The notes: generated from the sequence alone by a model not told the origin. A stretch of DNA of 64,000 bases from Polytrichum commune (GCA_950295325.1 OX485803.1:17236001-17300000), one strand, 5' to 3'. Positions 1 through 11,195 are shown, numbered from the stretch's first letter. Made by a program: numbers and translations.

Positions 1-210
1 CCTCTTCTTCCTCTGGGGGCCACCATTCCAGCTGGGATTCAGAGCTTTTCTCGGACCCGGGGCGGTGGGTGCCAGTCTTTCGCGCGTCGCTGGGGCCCCC
101 AGCCTTCCCTCTCTCTCTCCCTCTCCCGCCGAGCTTTTCTCTCTCCAGTTCCCAACTCCCAACTCCCAACTGATGATCCCTCCCTTCCTCCCTGTGACTA
201 GGTAGTCCGT
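1..210. other. GC- and pyrimidine-rich promoter/5'UTR-like DNA
   Basis: This stretch is much richer in G+C than most of the window. It carries long C/T runs (CCTTCCCTCTCTCTC and similar near 105-145) and a threefold AACTCCC repeat near 155-170. Such pyrimidine patches are common around plant transcription starts and in 5' leaders. No protein is recognisable in any frame. By inference it belongs to the promoter or leader of a gene to the left, or one whose coding exons I cannot see; the direction is undecided. Confidence 0.35.
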
Positions 211-812
211 CATCGCCCAAATTCATTTCCATTTCTTCGTCAAACATCATCATCACCATCATCATTTCCAAACTTCTCCTTGGCAAGTTCGTGAAGGCTC
301 GACTCTCCCGGCCCCCGGGCCGAAAAAATATACTTTCCATAGCACAAGGTCCCACCAAACTCGTCACTAGGACCGGTGTGTCTGCTTGCCGCCGCTGGCA
401 GCCTCCCGATCCATCGCCCAAATTGATTTCTTCATCAGACATTTTCCCTCCCGTTGCAACGAATGATGTTGGCAAGTTGTTTGTGATGGATCCCGGGTTG
501 TAAAATTATAATAATTTTGCATTAGTTAGCATCTGGTCCCACCTGGCTAAGTCAGCAAGACCGGTGTCTCTGCCTGCAGCACCCGCTTCCATCCATCGCC
601 CAAGTTTGATTTCTTCATCAAACATCATGTACTCCTAAGCTTAGTTCTTGCAGAAGTGCTGCCCTTTGCTTGAAGTTTGTGATGATCCAGGACAGTAAAA
701 TTATATTGATTTTTCCTCATCGTTAGCTCTGGTCCCACCTGGTAAGTATGGTAAATGATGGTGGTGTCCCGTCCCGGTAAGTGTGCCTGGCTGCCGCCGC
801 CAGCCTCCTCTT
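211..812 (+). repeat. Three-unit degenerate tandem repeat (~180-215 bp units)
   Basis: Three units begin at 211, 412 and 594, each with CATCGCCCAA followed by a TTCTTC(A/G)TCA block. All three then carry a GGTCCCACC block (331, 537 and 731 areas), and the first two share GACCGGTGT. The units are clearly homologous but differ by substitutions and indels, so the duplication is old. GC-rich and AT-rich segments alternate within each unit. A GGTAAGT splice-donor-like sequence occurs in the third unit near 739 and again near 777. Function is unknown; location suggests promoter or leader DNA. Confidence 0.7.
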
Positions 813-1401
813 CTTCCGCGCATCATGCCCTGCTTTCCCTGCCGCACCCCTCCCTGCTCTCCACCTCGCATCAACAAGATAAGTGCGCCCCCGTCGTGCT
901 CGAATCGTGTCCGTCCCTCTTAATTGCTGCCTCGACTCAGCAACTTGTCTCGCGACACACTGGGCTGTCCTCCGCTGAATCTTCTCCGCAACCATCTTAA
1001 CTCCAACTGCTGTCTACTCGTCTTTTTAGCGACTAACTAACTCTGAGCAGCAACGCTTCCTAATTGATCTCCTGCTGTCTCCCATGATGAGAAGAAACGT
1101 ATTTCCACCAGGTGATTCAGATAATTATTAGATTGTATATAAGTCGCCAGTCTCCTCACATTATTTATAGGCCCGAAGACTTGATTGGTGAGAAATGAAG
1201 ATCCTTTCTCGTTTGACATCTCTGATCTGTTTAACATCGTTGACACACATGATGCATGTTGTTCCCAAGTGTACAATGACTGTTCTTCACAGCACATCAT
1301 TTGCCGAACGAGCTTCAAATTTCTTATTCATTGTAGTACACCAGGATCAAGATTAGCTATAAGTTGCAGCATTCGATGAGGGCAGTGCTTCTGCTATGCA
1401 A
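813..1401. other. Transition from GC-rich to AT-rich DNA, no gene recognised
   Basis: Base composition falls from GC-rich and proline/serine-like frames (to about 1000) to ordinary AT-rich intergenic DNA. Short open frames on both strands show no recognisable motif. It may include the rest of a leader or first intron of the unseen gene at the left edge. Confidence 0.3.
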
Positions 1402-1489
1402 TCTAACTCAAGATCTATATTCATCTTCCCGGCCAGATCAAGTACTCTAACTCAAGATCAATATTCATCTTCCCGGCCAGATCAAGTGT
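1402..1489 (+). repeat. Two-copy 44-bp direct repeat
   Basis: The segment beginning TCTAACTCAAGATC at 1402 is repeated in phase at 1446. The copies differ at one position (TCTATATTC versus TCAATATTC) and both contain TTCCCGGCCAGATCAAGT. The near identity indicates a recent local duplication. No function is apparent. Confidence 0.85.
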
Positions 1490-1965
1490 TAATTTACTTC
1501 GAAATTTGCAGTCATGCACACTTATACTCTTGCAAGCTGACTACATCATACATCTATCCCATATCTATCTGCACCTGATTCCATCTAGGAAGACTATTTG
1601 TTAACGCCTCCGGCACACTGCATCATGGTCTCTATATGTACACCCCCATCTACGCGGGATACAAACCACACACCTACACAAGAAAAATTACGACCCATTA
1701 AGGTCCATTCATCAAATTGGCAAGCAATCCTTGATCGATTCCTGTGTGCTTCCTCCGGTCATGAATTGAAACTGATTTTCATTTTTTTTACACAGAAGGC
1801 CAATAAGCCAACGCCATAAATGAGTTAAGAACCTTTAAAAATGCGCCCAGTTTGAGGGGAGGCAAACCCTTTAAACATGTTCAACATGTTACACCGTCAC
1901 GTAAAAAGTAACAAAGACCCAACCCCATCAAATACAACCCACCACAAACACCAACCCATGACAAC
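1490..1965. other. Intergenic DNA, nothing recognised
   Basis: AT-rich sequence without a recognisable coding motif, RNA gene or terminal repeat on either strand. Confidence 0.3.
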
Positions 1966-2058
1966 GGCTGGGGTGAAACAACCCGTACATTGGTTCCTTG
2001 GAGGCAAGGGTTTAGGCATCCAACAACGAACGAGTGTATGGGTTGGTTTGCCCAAATC
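1966..2058. mobile_element. Short old MITE-like repeat (uninterrupted copy)
   Basis: This ~93-bp unit is an imperfect inverted repeat: AAACAACCCGTACATTGG near the left matches the reverse complement of the TATGGGTTGGTTT region at the right. A second copy, in the opposite orientation, flanks the MITE at 31742-32125. Comparing the copies shows exactly where that MITE inserted, so this is a natural empty site. The repeat is small, non-coding and unassigned to a superfamily. Confidence 0.7.
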
Positions 2059-2601
2059 CAATGACAACCCCCACCCCACCCCATCCATCCACCAAGGATA
2101 ACTCTCATACCACCAAGTGGTTAACAAGAATGTCAAGCTACCTATGTACATTGCAATTCCCATATTATCTTTCTATGAAGAATACCCCTAGCATCCCACG
2201 TTTGATCGAAAACATGGAGCAATGCTTTGGCCAAGAAACCTTTAGTCTTCACATACTTGACGACCTTCTCCCAAGCTACCTTGGCATACATAATGAGGTC
2301 GTCCCATATGAGGTATTTAACCTTGGATTCATGTCATTGCTCTTAGTAAATAAACTATGTCATTGTGTTCAATCCAAATTATTCAAAAAGTAATACCATG
2401 AAGAAGAATTCTATGTCAAACTTTTATTTTTTTTAACAGACTTCTTGGGAATCCTTTCACCAAAAGAGCATGTTTCCAGTGAAAGCTATCATAATTGGCC
2501 ATCCTCGCCTCACAAAGTATGTGCATGATAAAAGTGGCCCATCACCAAACCCCGCGGGGTACACTCTTCACCATAAACCTAAATGCCAACATGGATCATT
2601 A
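2059..2601. other. Intergenic DNA with one unclassified open frame
   Basis: The stretch is mostly AT-rich. A plus-strand open frame at 2034-2393 (119 codons) has no recognisable domain, is rich in Thr/Pro at its start, and overlaps the short repeat at 1966-2058, so it is probably chance. Confidence 0.25.
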
Positions 2602-3746
2602 TGAAATTAAACCCCCTATATACAAGAAATTTATGGCAAAAAATGAATGTATACATACGAATGGTATTCTAGAAAATGGACTCGTGTATTTATACTAAGC
2701 TTTACAATTTAATGTGATAAATGCCTCCACTATATATACATAGTATAAAGCATGACATGATTATGTATATATATATGTATACTACTCTTATTTTTGATGA
2801 GAAAGTAATTGAACATTTTTTGACTCATGGATTGCATCAAACAAACAACTTGACAAGAGTACAATAACTCAACCACAAGGGAGCTCAATGGCTGGAGGAA
2901 AAAAAACTCAAGGGAGCCAATGAGCGTTCCAACCCCCACCAAACCTTCTAGCTTGAATGCATTGCTTGGAGATGGGGTTGGTGCAATATGAGCCCTCCAT
3001 TCATTGATTGCGACCACCTTGTGCTAAATGAACCACTTGAAGGTTGCTTTCTTGTCCGACAAGAATGGAGTTCAAACTTGTGACAACTTGTGACCAATAG
3101 AACTTGTAGTTCCCTGGGAGGTAGCTAGGAACTTACAAACTAATATGAGTGTAAGAAGGGGTATAATTTGAGGCATTAGTGCATAGAATATACATAAGAG
3201 ATAGGTATTACTTTTCTCTAGTGTTTACAACCAAAAAGGCTACTAAGAAACTTGAAGTAAAGGTAGGTGTACAAAATGGGGCCCTAAAGTTTACCAAAAA
3301 AGATGACAATATATGTGCTAGTTTCATCCAATTCATATTTTCATTCATTGTTGTCATATGGTAATAGTCCTTAATGACTGCCATGTCCATTATTGTTAGG
3401 GTTTGCATTTTGGGTTATAGGTGTTTACAAACTGGAGGCACTTGGAGTGCTCATGGATTCCCTTGAGTGTTGCTCTCCATATTGTGGCTAAGTTATTGTG
3501 TTTTTGTTTTTGTTTATTTAATGCAATTGTTGAGCTACATGCTATGGATGAAAAAATGATATGTGGATTTCATATGTAATTGGCATTTTTTTTAAGTAAT
3601 TTAATTTTATAAAAGTAGTGGAGGCATTTATCACATCAAAGTGAAAAGCTTAGTATAAATACATTAGTTTATTTTCTAGCATAAAATTAGTACATATATA
3701 TTTGTATTACTATGTAAAATTCTTGTATATAGAGGGTTTAATTTCA
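2602..3746. mobile_element. Element with ~135-bp terminal inverted repeats
   Basis: The left arm (about 2602-2734) and the reverse complement of the right arm (about 3611-3746) align along their length. Both run from TGAAATTAAACC through CTATATACAAGAA and GTATTTATACTAAGCTTT to GTGATAAATGCCTCCACTA. The arms differ by scattered substitutions and small indels, so the element is not young. The ~875-bp interior has no recognisable transposase. Long TIRs with a non-coding middle suggest a non-autonomous Mutator-like or foldback element; I could not identify a target duplication. Confidence 0.75.
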
Positions 3747-3775
3747 CACTGGCCCACGCACATCATTTAGCTTCC

Positions 3776-4370
3776 TCAATGAAGAGTCCATTCCCCAGGG
3801 AGGTAGCTTTGCCATTTGTTTGCCACCCAAGTTGTCCCTAGAGTCCGATTGATGACTAACTCTTTAGCAAACTTTGTGGTGTAATCAAAAAAATGCCATG
3901 CCTCTAGCCATCTCCAATGATCCAAGTCCCAACTAAGAGTGGACATCTTGCCATAGAAAAAGGATATTTTATGTTTCCTTTGCCCTCTAGTGGTATGAAA
4001 AAATTGAACCTCATGGAAGAATCCAACCATAACCCCAATAAGTTTCTCCCATTCACTAAGGCATCGGGAGTGGTGCCTATCATGAAGTATTTAACAAGGG
4101 AGGCATAGAGAAATAATAGTGATGCATGTAGGTAGAATGAAGGCAACTAAGCATCGCAAAACAAAGTTAGGTCTACCTCCCAATCTCTCTATAAAGCCCA
4201 ATCCATTAATCAGGGAGCCTAATGTTTGGCTACTTTGTCCAACAAGTGGCACCATTGAGCTAAATTTTGGTTGTAAGCGTGATCCAATCACCAACCTCAA
4301 TTGGGTCGAGGTTGAATTTAAATTGCACCTCAACCCACGTGTTTCAGTCCTCACTATCCCAAATGTCATC
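3776..4370 (-). pseudogene. LINE ORF2 extreme C-terminal segment
   Basis: Minus-strand frames at 4369-4091 and 4030-3776 continue the LINE. The second contains FFHEVQFFHTTRGQRK, SFFYGKMSTLSWDLDHWRW and KWQSYLPGEW. From memory of related proteins, this FFH--HTTRG and W-P-RWRW arrangement forms the end of one plant LINE ORF2 clade. It ends near 3776 and no poly(A) or simple-repeat tail is evident. The plus-strand frames here are shadows. Confidence 0.6.
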
Positions 4371-4579
4371 TACGAATTAAATACCCTTACAATAAATCTT
4401 ACAACCTTTAGTATAGTAGAAACCATTGCCAATGACTTCAAATCCAACGAACCATTAAATCTTTGACTAAAATAATTCCATAAGGATGCAAGGGGGAAGT
4501 TGATAAATGTCTTTCAACATAATTTTCAAGTTTTATTGATGTGCCCCCATACCTTAGACCTAGAAAAGCCTTGGTGTTG

Positions 4580-5188
4580 CTAAATAATAAACCAACTAGG
4601 ATTAACCCCCTTAACTTCTACTTCTTTTTGAATTAACATGGCCAGCTTGTACCTAAGCATGAGTTGAAGATTGGACTCACCATGTTCCATAGCCTTTACA
4701 AACCACTTGCAAAAGAGGCTAGCCTTGCCGGCCTCCCGAGCCTTTAGCCCTAACCCACCATATTTTGTTCCATGCAACATTTCTTCTATTCACCTTAAAT
4801 TGAGTGAGTTTTTTTTTTGCCATACCAAAAGGTAATTGTAAATCGTACCTCCGACTTTCCCAAGAATCTTATTAGAGCCTCCCCACACCGTGATAAAAAA
4901 ACCACACGGTGGATAGCATAACATGATTGCAAATGACAAATCTACATGCCAAGATGAGTTCATGGTACTCCAATAATCCAATTTATTATAAATTTTAATT
5001 TTACAAAAGAATTGGTCCACATCATGAGTATTAAGATTCAACCCAAATGGGATGCCAATAGGTTTGGATAAGCCCCCTTCCTTAGGCCATTTCCAGTCAT
5101 AACTCGCAAGCCATGTAGGCTTATTATGTCTATTTGTCAAACCATGCGCAAAACTTTTCCTAGTTAATCTCCATCCTTGAGGCTTCAC
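4580..5188 (-). pseudogene. LINE ORF2 thumb/C-terminal segment
   Basis: Two adjoining minus-strand frames (5188-4790 and 4780-4580) give KPTWLASYDWKW, IPFGLNLNTHDVDQF, NKLDYWSTMNSSW, FITVWGGSNKILGK and then YGGLGL with SLFCKWFVKAMEHGESN. These match the order seen in plant LINE ORF2 after the RT palm: a K-L-xx-W block, a W-G-G-S-xK block, a GGLG-L block and a KW-V-A block. A frameshift separates the halves at about 4785. Confidence 0.8.
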
Positions 5189-5189
5189 T

Positions 5190-5550
5190 TGATACTTTAT
5201 GGAGCCTTATCAAATCATCAAGGTAATGTTTGTCCCCCATAACGTAACTAAGCAAATATGAGAAATCATTTGCATGTGGTAAAATGCTTTGTTTTTGTCC
5301 CCCCCCCCCCCCCCCCCCAAAGAACAATTCCTTTCATCCTACCTTGCAAAACGGCTGTCTTAATGATGTGAGTAAACAACCTCCAATTATTAAACAAATA
5401 TGGGCCAAATGGGCTTTCCTATCTATTTATTTATTTTCAATTTTATAGTTTATCCTTAGGCTACCATTGAGATTGATTGCAACAAATGCATTACCAACTA
5501 ATGAATTATTGACTATTGTTCATTTTTTGCATGGCATGGAAGAAAACCCC
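5190..5550 (-). pseudogene. LINE reverse transcriptase palm, active-site region
   Basis: Coding resemblance resumes just past the MITE with VFFHAMQKM and then NAFVAINLNGSL in a shifted frame, as expected after motif A of LINE RTs. At 5265-5279 the minus strand reads PHAND followed by FSYLL. This is the position of the catalytic Y/F-A-D-D motif, so the first Asp is now Asn and the Tyr is His. The block between these motifs is compressed by the C-run at 5299-5318. The enzyme cannot be active. Confidence 0.7.
5299..5318. repeat. C homopolymer (20 bp)
   Basis: A run of 20 C, read as G on the LINE sense strand. It lies next to the decayed RT catalytic motif at 5265-5279. Such runs mutate fast and are also prone to assembly error, so the exact length is uncertain. 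Confidence 0.85.
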
Positions 5551-5978
5551 TCGATCACGGGGGGGGGGGGGGGGGGGTCACTCTTTGTCAAGTTGAGCAT
5601 CACGTGCGGACAAAGTTTACTACCCCTATATTATATGCCATAGATCATTTTTAAAAATGATATGTTTTCTACATATACATAATCATTGATACACTTTTTT
5701 TTCATTTATAATTTTTATTCTTCTTCATTTTTGTGGTAATTGTTTTAATACAATTATGTCTCATTCTAGTTAGAAACGGTATGTTTTTTTAAGAAAAAAG
5801 ATCAACAGATTTAGTTACCATTTTCTACTAGGTAATAGATACCATGTAAATCTACTTATGAAAAAAAGTTGATGAAATTTTAACCCATTTTGGTGATGAA
5901 ACTTACTAAAAAGTATATATTTTTTGGGTCACACGTGGTGTTCAACTTGACAATGGAGTGAACCCCTTGTGCACTCGA
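5551..5978. mobile_element. Poly-G-ended MITE inserted in the LINE
   Basis: The two ends are inverted repeats. The left end starts TCGATCACGG, then a 19-G run, then GTCACTCTTTGTCAAGTTGA. The right end, reverse-complemented, reads TCGAGTGCAC, then GGGGTTCACTCCATTGTCAA. The LINE reading frame runs up to both edges (motif A on one side, an FFHAMQKM block on the other), so the element lies between adjacent RT codons. The ~428-bp body is AT-rich and non-coding. I could not define a target duplication; G-rich ends also occur in the Mutator-type MITE at 27533-27872. Confidence 0.65.
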
Positions 5979-6840
5979 TAAAAATTTATCATAGACCTTC
6001 AAGAAATATAGTTTTCAAGAATAATGAGTGTTGTTTAGAAGCCTTACCTTAATGGAGAGTCTTTTGGGTCAACACATCAACACAATGTTGTTCAAAATAG
6101 ACATAAGGGGGGGGGGGGGAAAGCACTTTGTTTGAGGCTAATGACATCATTGAATGAAGGTTGAAGTCTAGTCTACAATGTTTTAGCGAAGATTTATAAA
6201 TCACAATGAGAAAGGTGGTTGGTTACCAATTGCTAGGTTTATTGGTGTCACCTTTCTTATATATGAAATTGATCAAGCCTCTAGTTACCTTCTCATGAAA
6301 GGTGTTTTGTTCAGTGCCTATAATAATCATTTGATGAAAGTCAAATCCAATGGCAGGCCAAAGTTGAAAAAAAAAACAAGTGGAATTATGTCATGTCCTA
6401 GGGTTTTCATGTTGCCATAGATGTGATTGTGAATAGATATCTATCTCGATAGTCTATTGCATGAGAGAGTTGTTCATGGCCTTGGTGAAGGTAAAGGAAA
6501 AGCCATCAAGAACTTCTCCTAGTGGTTCTTTGAAATTGACCCTACTAATATAAATGCCCTTATAGAAATCATGAATAATCCTTTCAAGGTCTTGCCCTTT
6601 GGTCAAGGTTCTTCCATGGTTATCCCTAAGTTTTGAGAAGATTGCTTTGAAGTTTTTGTCTAACAAACCTAAAGAACTATGTGGAACATGTATCCCCCAC
6701 GCTCTTCCACTTAACCCTGAACCTAATTGGTGTTCTTCTAACTTTCCTTGTTCTATTTGCTTAAGTGACCTTTTGAACTTATTGACCTCTCCTTCTTTAT
6801 CAACATTATAGACATCATCATGAAGACTGGTTGTGGCCAC
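5979..6840 (-). pseudogene. LINE reverse transcriptase, N-terminal half
   Basis: The 128-residue frame 6840-6454 holds the conserved pre-RT stretch: a Lys-rich helix, then KLRDNHGRTLTKGQDLE and DFYKGIY. Below 6450 the frame, interrupted by stops, gives LWPAIG, NTFHEKVTRGLI and IYKKGDTNK-SNW, followed by a decayed copy of the RPI-LL--IYK region. Motif A ends at KVYDK near 5985-5995, where the first catalytic Asp position reads Tyr-Phe-Leu in this copy. The coding sequence then stops abruptly at the MITE boundary (5978). A 13-G run at 6107-6119 breaks the frame. Confidence 0.75.
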
Positions 6841-7049
6841 CTCTATATTGGCCTTTGTGTCTAGTTCTTATTTTCTAAATTGTTTGGTTTTTTCCTTATT
6901 ATATTTCCTTTAGAATCTAGAGACATGTCTATGTTAAAAAAGAGTGAATCTTCTTCATAAAGACTATCCCACCTTTCTCTTAGTTTGTCAGTTATTTTCC
7001 CATTCAAGTGATACACATTCCACTTGAAAGTGGAATTTCTACACTCCTC

Positions 7050-7390
7050 ACTACCAATGCCAAGTTCTACTCAGAGTACCCATGAATGAAATAAGATGAG
7101 TGGCAATGTCAAGCCCTCTATGTTGGGATGTAGAACCCATTCAACTTTGCAAGTCTTCATGCACGTGAAAGTTATCCATTATCCCAATAGAACCTAGATC
7201 CCCCTTGATGAATGAAAGTGTCATGAACTTGGAAAGTGTTGAGAAGCTCATTGCAACTAAGTCTCTCTACATCACTAAATACCCAAAGATTATAGTAGGA
7301 TTTTTTATTTTTTATTTTTTTTTGGGGGGGGGAGGACTTCAATATGACCAATAGGCCAAGTGACAATTCTCCCCACTTAACACTCAACAA
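7050..7390 (-). pseudogene. LINE endonuclease-domain remnant
   Basis: The frame from 7390 downwards contains ERLSCNELL, then HQGGSRFYWDNG. This is the pattern of the C-terminal half of LINE apurinic-like endonucleases, where an L-x-D-x-(F/W)-x-H stretch precedes an (F/Y)(S/T/Y)W(D/S)N block. After an in-frame stop, the same region continues with a FYIPT segment near 7125 that matches the usual LDRFY(I/L) position. The first Arg/Asp residues there are altered. The catalytic N-terminal part of the domain is not recognisable upstream. It is non-functional. Confidence 0.65.
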
Positions 7391-7705
7391 GTTTCATGCG
7401 CTCTCAATGTTTTCCCTTTGTTGGATGGCTGGAAGAGTTTGCTAGTTTTAAATTTGTTGAGCATGTTTCTTCTCAAATTTTCTCATTTGCACAACACAAG
7501 TGTCATTTGTGTTGGAATAAAACACAAAGCTACATTATATCCACATTATCATTGTGGAAGCCATATCGCACTCCCGCTTACCATCCCAAACTCCTTTATT
7601 ATGTTTGAGGTCTGACATTTTTTCCCCTTTGTTAGTTCTCCAATATCAAATTTAAAACTGACCATAGTAAGATTGGCTCCTGTCTAGTTGCACATTTGTG
7701 AGGGC
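7391..7705. other. Boundary between LINE and GHTHED-family remnant
   Basis: AT-rich DNA with overlapping short frames on the plus strand and no conserved motif. It may hold the decayed N-terminal endonuclease part of the LINE, but I could not align it. Confidence 0.25.
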
Positions 7706-10700
7706 TCATCCCATCCATGCAAGGTAGATATTAGTGTCCGGAGGACAAACAAGACCAAAACCACCTAAAAGAACATCTATGTAAAGGTTGTAATATTCTC
7801 CAAGTTTCTCATGTGCAATTCTACAGAAGGGATCTTTAGAATCATCCTCTAGTGTCGTATTCTCTTGAATTATGTCAAACATGCTTGCATTTGTTGTGGT
7901 ATATGTTGTTGATGGCCAAAAATCAAGTTGTTGTTGGCGAGGCATCCAGGGAAATGAATTATCTAATCCCTCAACAACATCCTTCTAATAGGTGATGTAA
8001 TCCTCCATTTTTTCGCAGTAAGTTTCATTTTCCAAACAATTGTTTTCCCAAATTTCAATGTACTTCCTTATACCATCACGAATCCCACCTTTTTTTGGTT
8101 TGCAACATGAGCATCCTCAACAATAATTTCTTTGTCTTTGTAACCTATAGCGAGAACCTGGCCCTAAGGAAACCTAATTTGAAGAGCGAGTGGTTTGCCT
8201 TTGGAAATGAGTGGGTGACCGTGATCATCGTCTTCCACATGCAAACTGAATCAAGTGCAAATTATTTTATTGAAATACGTGTAATTTGTCATTGTCCACA
8301 AAGAACTTGAAAATATGCGTCTCCTTCAACCCCACAAGCTCCTCAACATAACCTTCAATAAAAGATTTGAAATCAACCTCCTGAACCAAATATAAAATAA
8401 ATGAAAGAAATTGTGATTCCATGAAAGTTTTCATGAGGTTTGCAAGAACAAACATGTTTGTTGTTTTGAGTTGTTTGGACAAGTAGCTGAAAATATTCGT
8501 TTATGTCTTCATGAGTGTGACCAACAAGTAGGAATCCAACCTATATCTTTTGGAAATTAGCATGTTGTAGTTTGCATTGGGAGACCTCCCATCCAATAAA
8601 TACAATTTGTAGCATAACTTATAATGACTAACATCTAGTGTCAACACAATGCATTGAAAGGTCTCCCAATGCTCATATATGGAAGAACATGTATTATATA
8701 TATATATATATATATAATAACTCACTTGGATTTGCCCTGTAATTTTTTTTCAAAATAAGTGATCAATGGCGGTTCATCAAATAGTTTTTTGGAATTTTGC
8801 ACTATATTTTTTTCCTAGTGGGTGAAGGCACCTGGCCAAAGACAATATAACGAAGTTTAAATCTTTAGGCCACAATTTGGTTGTGTAATGAGCGTATGCA
8901 CCATCACCATGACCATGAGTGACCATGCCAATGAGGCTTACAGGTAGCTAGAACAATCCGCAATGGCTTTTATTGTCACCTACAAACAAAGAATCTTTTT
9001 TTATTGGTGTCCATTCCATCATGGATAATTGCCAAAACCTTGAGGATTGATTTTAGACTTGTGGCGTCATGCATGGTATAGATTACAGCATGAATCCTAG
9101 AGATTGTTGTATTTTTTCAACTCCTTAAGATTCTCACTCCTTTCACTTCCTTTGATGTTCATGTCAATGAGGTCCTTGTAGTATTTACATTTTGAGCATG
9201 TTGAAAAATTGAAACCTCCTTTATAGGCGTCCATGTCTTGGAAGCATTGTTCAAAAGGCAACTCACGGTCGACAAACAAATAGATTTTTAATTTCTTAAG
9301 ATACCTTGATTTGAGGCCTAGCATTGATAACACATCGACAAGCTACAATAGCACCGGGAGGCTTCCCCATGCAAGAAATTATTACTTTTCAAGAAATATC
9401 ATGGTAATAAATGCACTGCCAACATATTAGATTCACATACAATTAGGCCTACATATTACATGTACCAAAAATGTCATACCTACCAGAATATTTTAAAATA
9501 ATGACAGTGTTCTCGTGATATGTGCTTGTGGGAGTTACAAATACCAAGAGATGAAAATAGTGCACCACAAAGTGTAATTTGTTTCCCTTTTTTTGGCAAG
9601 AGTTTAGTTTAGTTCGACTATTTGGAAAAGAATTGATTCTTTTAGATCATTGCAAGGTAGAGAGATATGAAGCGGTCAACAAGTTACATTGAGTCTAGAG
9701 AAAGGAACAAGAAAATGATCATAATGGAGGACATTACAAGTAGTGACACCGGATACACTAGCCACAGTGGGAGTGAAATTCAAAAACCTCATAATGTTGC
9801 ATTTAACAAAGAAAGAGTGGGGGTGAATTTGGTTTTGTGATTTTGATAGAGAAGATGAAAAAACCACTCAAGCGCACACAAACACATAGAGTGAGGCTCT
9901 TAAGGATCCATTGGAGGATTTCTTTGAGCAATTCAAGGACCCAAAAGACACAAAGGTGGAGACAACACGAAGGAGATAACAAAGCAAAAGATGGGGATTG
10001 AGATGACTCCGAATTTGACGAGGAGGAAAGAAACACCACATACAACAACCAAGGTGGAAGATTCTACAACGACAATGGCGGGTATGAGGTTGTGGATGAC
10101 AAAAAGCCAAATTTGTGTTCAAATCACTCCACCACTTCATCATCTTTGAATTTAACTAGTGTTTCATAGAAGTGTCAATATATTTTGTAGAAATTGTTAT
10201 TTGCAATCTATTGTAATTATCTAAAATATTTATTTAGATATATAATAAAGACAATGCAACAACTATTTTGGTGCAGAGTTTTTATGTTCATTGTAAGGGT
10301 TGTCTTTGAATAGTCAATTGTCTTGAATAAAATGATGAAGTTGAGACCAAGAATCCCATAGAACTTCCCCGACTTCATGAACATCAGGAGGGTTTTCAAT
10401 GTTTTATGAATTAATGTTGAATACCACAATACTAAATGCACATTCACTTCAAATTCAAGAAACAAAATTATATTACACAAGCTAACCATGTCCATAATAT
10501 TGTAGCATCAACAGGCCTTCTAATGCTACATTAGACATTTCATTACCAATTTCTCATTAGGGATTACCAATGTCTTGTAGTGTATTGTAATATTTTTTAA
10601 AGAGCAACCACCCAATATTCAGTATTGAGGAACCTCCCCATGCCAATGTGTTTATCAAACAACTTCAAAAACTCTAAAATCTACTCACCTCATTAACCTC

Positions 10701-11195
10701 TTCCCGCACCTTCTTCCACGTGAAATGACCTAGGAGAACCTTCCAAACATCCTAATATCCATTTCCAATGTCCTTCATATGATGGGCCATTTGATCAACA
10801 TACAAACGAATTATCGATTCCATTGTCACATGTGCCTGGATCATTTTTGCCCTGGGTTTCTTCATTCCCTTGTTGCTACGAGTTGATGAACACTTGCTAT
10901 TTCTATACCTTTACTTATGTGCCATGAAAGTGGCTCGAGACATTCCATGAAGTTTCCACCAAGAACAAAGACAAATGATTTTACCTTCCAATACTATTCC
11001 ATGTGTAGATCCCATACTTTGTATCCTACAAAAAATCTATGTAACCTATTCCCTTTTTTCATCAAAGGACTTGTTCCAATAATTCACTCTAACAAGTTGG
11101 GTGGATGCCCATGGAAAACAATTGACAACATTTCTCCGAACAACATTCTTGAGCACTACCATCACAAATGGATCCCACATCGAGGATATAGCTAA
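7706..11195 (-). pseudogene. Decayed GHTHED-motif (transposon-like, DUF7869-type) protein gene
   Basis: The minus strand holds, in order, fragments of one large protein. ICLCSWWKLHGM-RATF lies near 10916-10980, a C-x2-C finger-like CSKCKYYK near 9176-9205, HDGMDTNKK near 9000-9030, THGHGDGAYAHYTTKLW at 8870-8923 with a near-intact stretch after it, and LLVGHTHEDINEYF around 8480-8530. FKSFIEGYVEELVG and FKFFVDNDK follow near 8290-8380. The frame changes repeatedly and stops interrupt it. The HGHGDGAYAHY and GHTHED blocks are typical of a large plant family that I believe contains Pfam DUF7869, thought to be transposon-related. Its biochemical role is not established. Hairpin repeats interrupt the gene near 8573-8672. 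Confidence 0.65.
8695..8716. repeat. (TA)n microsatellite
   Basis: About 11 alternating TA units, lying within the decayed GHTHED-family gene. Confidence 0.9.

Larger units (their letters stand above)
3776..7390 (-). mobile_element. Degenerate LINE (non-LTR retrotransposon), ORF2 remnant
   Basis: Reading the minus strand from 7390 down to 3776 gives, in order, endonuclease-like, reverse-transcriptase and C-terminal segments of one LINE ORF2. Frameshifts and stops break it throughout. Landmarks are HQGGSRFYWDNG (endonuclease end), a GLINFIYKKGDTNK block (RT), KVYDK (RT motif A), PHANDFSYLL (the decayed YADD motif), FITVWGGSNKIL, GGLGL, and a tail with FFHTTRG. LINE ORF2 copies reverse-transcribe their own RNA at a nick made by the endonuclease. 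This copy is dead. It is split by a MITE at 5551-5978 and contains homopolymer runs at 5299-5318 and 6107-6119. Neither the 5' end nor an A-tail was located. Confidence 0.85.

Noticed and set aside
1-1030. Protein-coding first exon at the left edge
   Set aside because: GC-rich frames exist on both strands, but none shows a conserved motif or a convincing splice-supported continuation.
4119-4466. 115-codon plus-strand frame
   Set aside because: It lies opposite the LINE C-terminal segment, whose minus-strand translation fits a known protein order.
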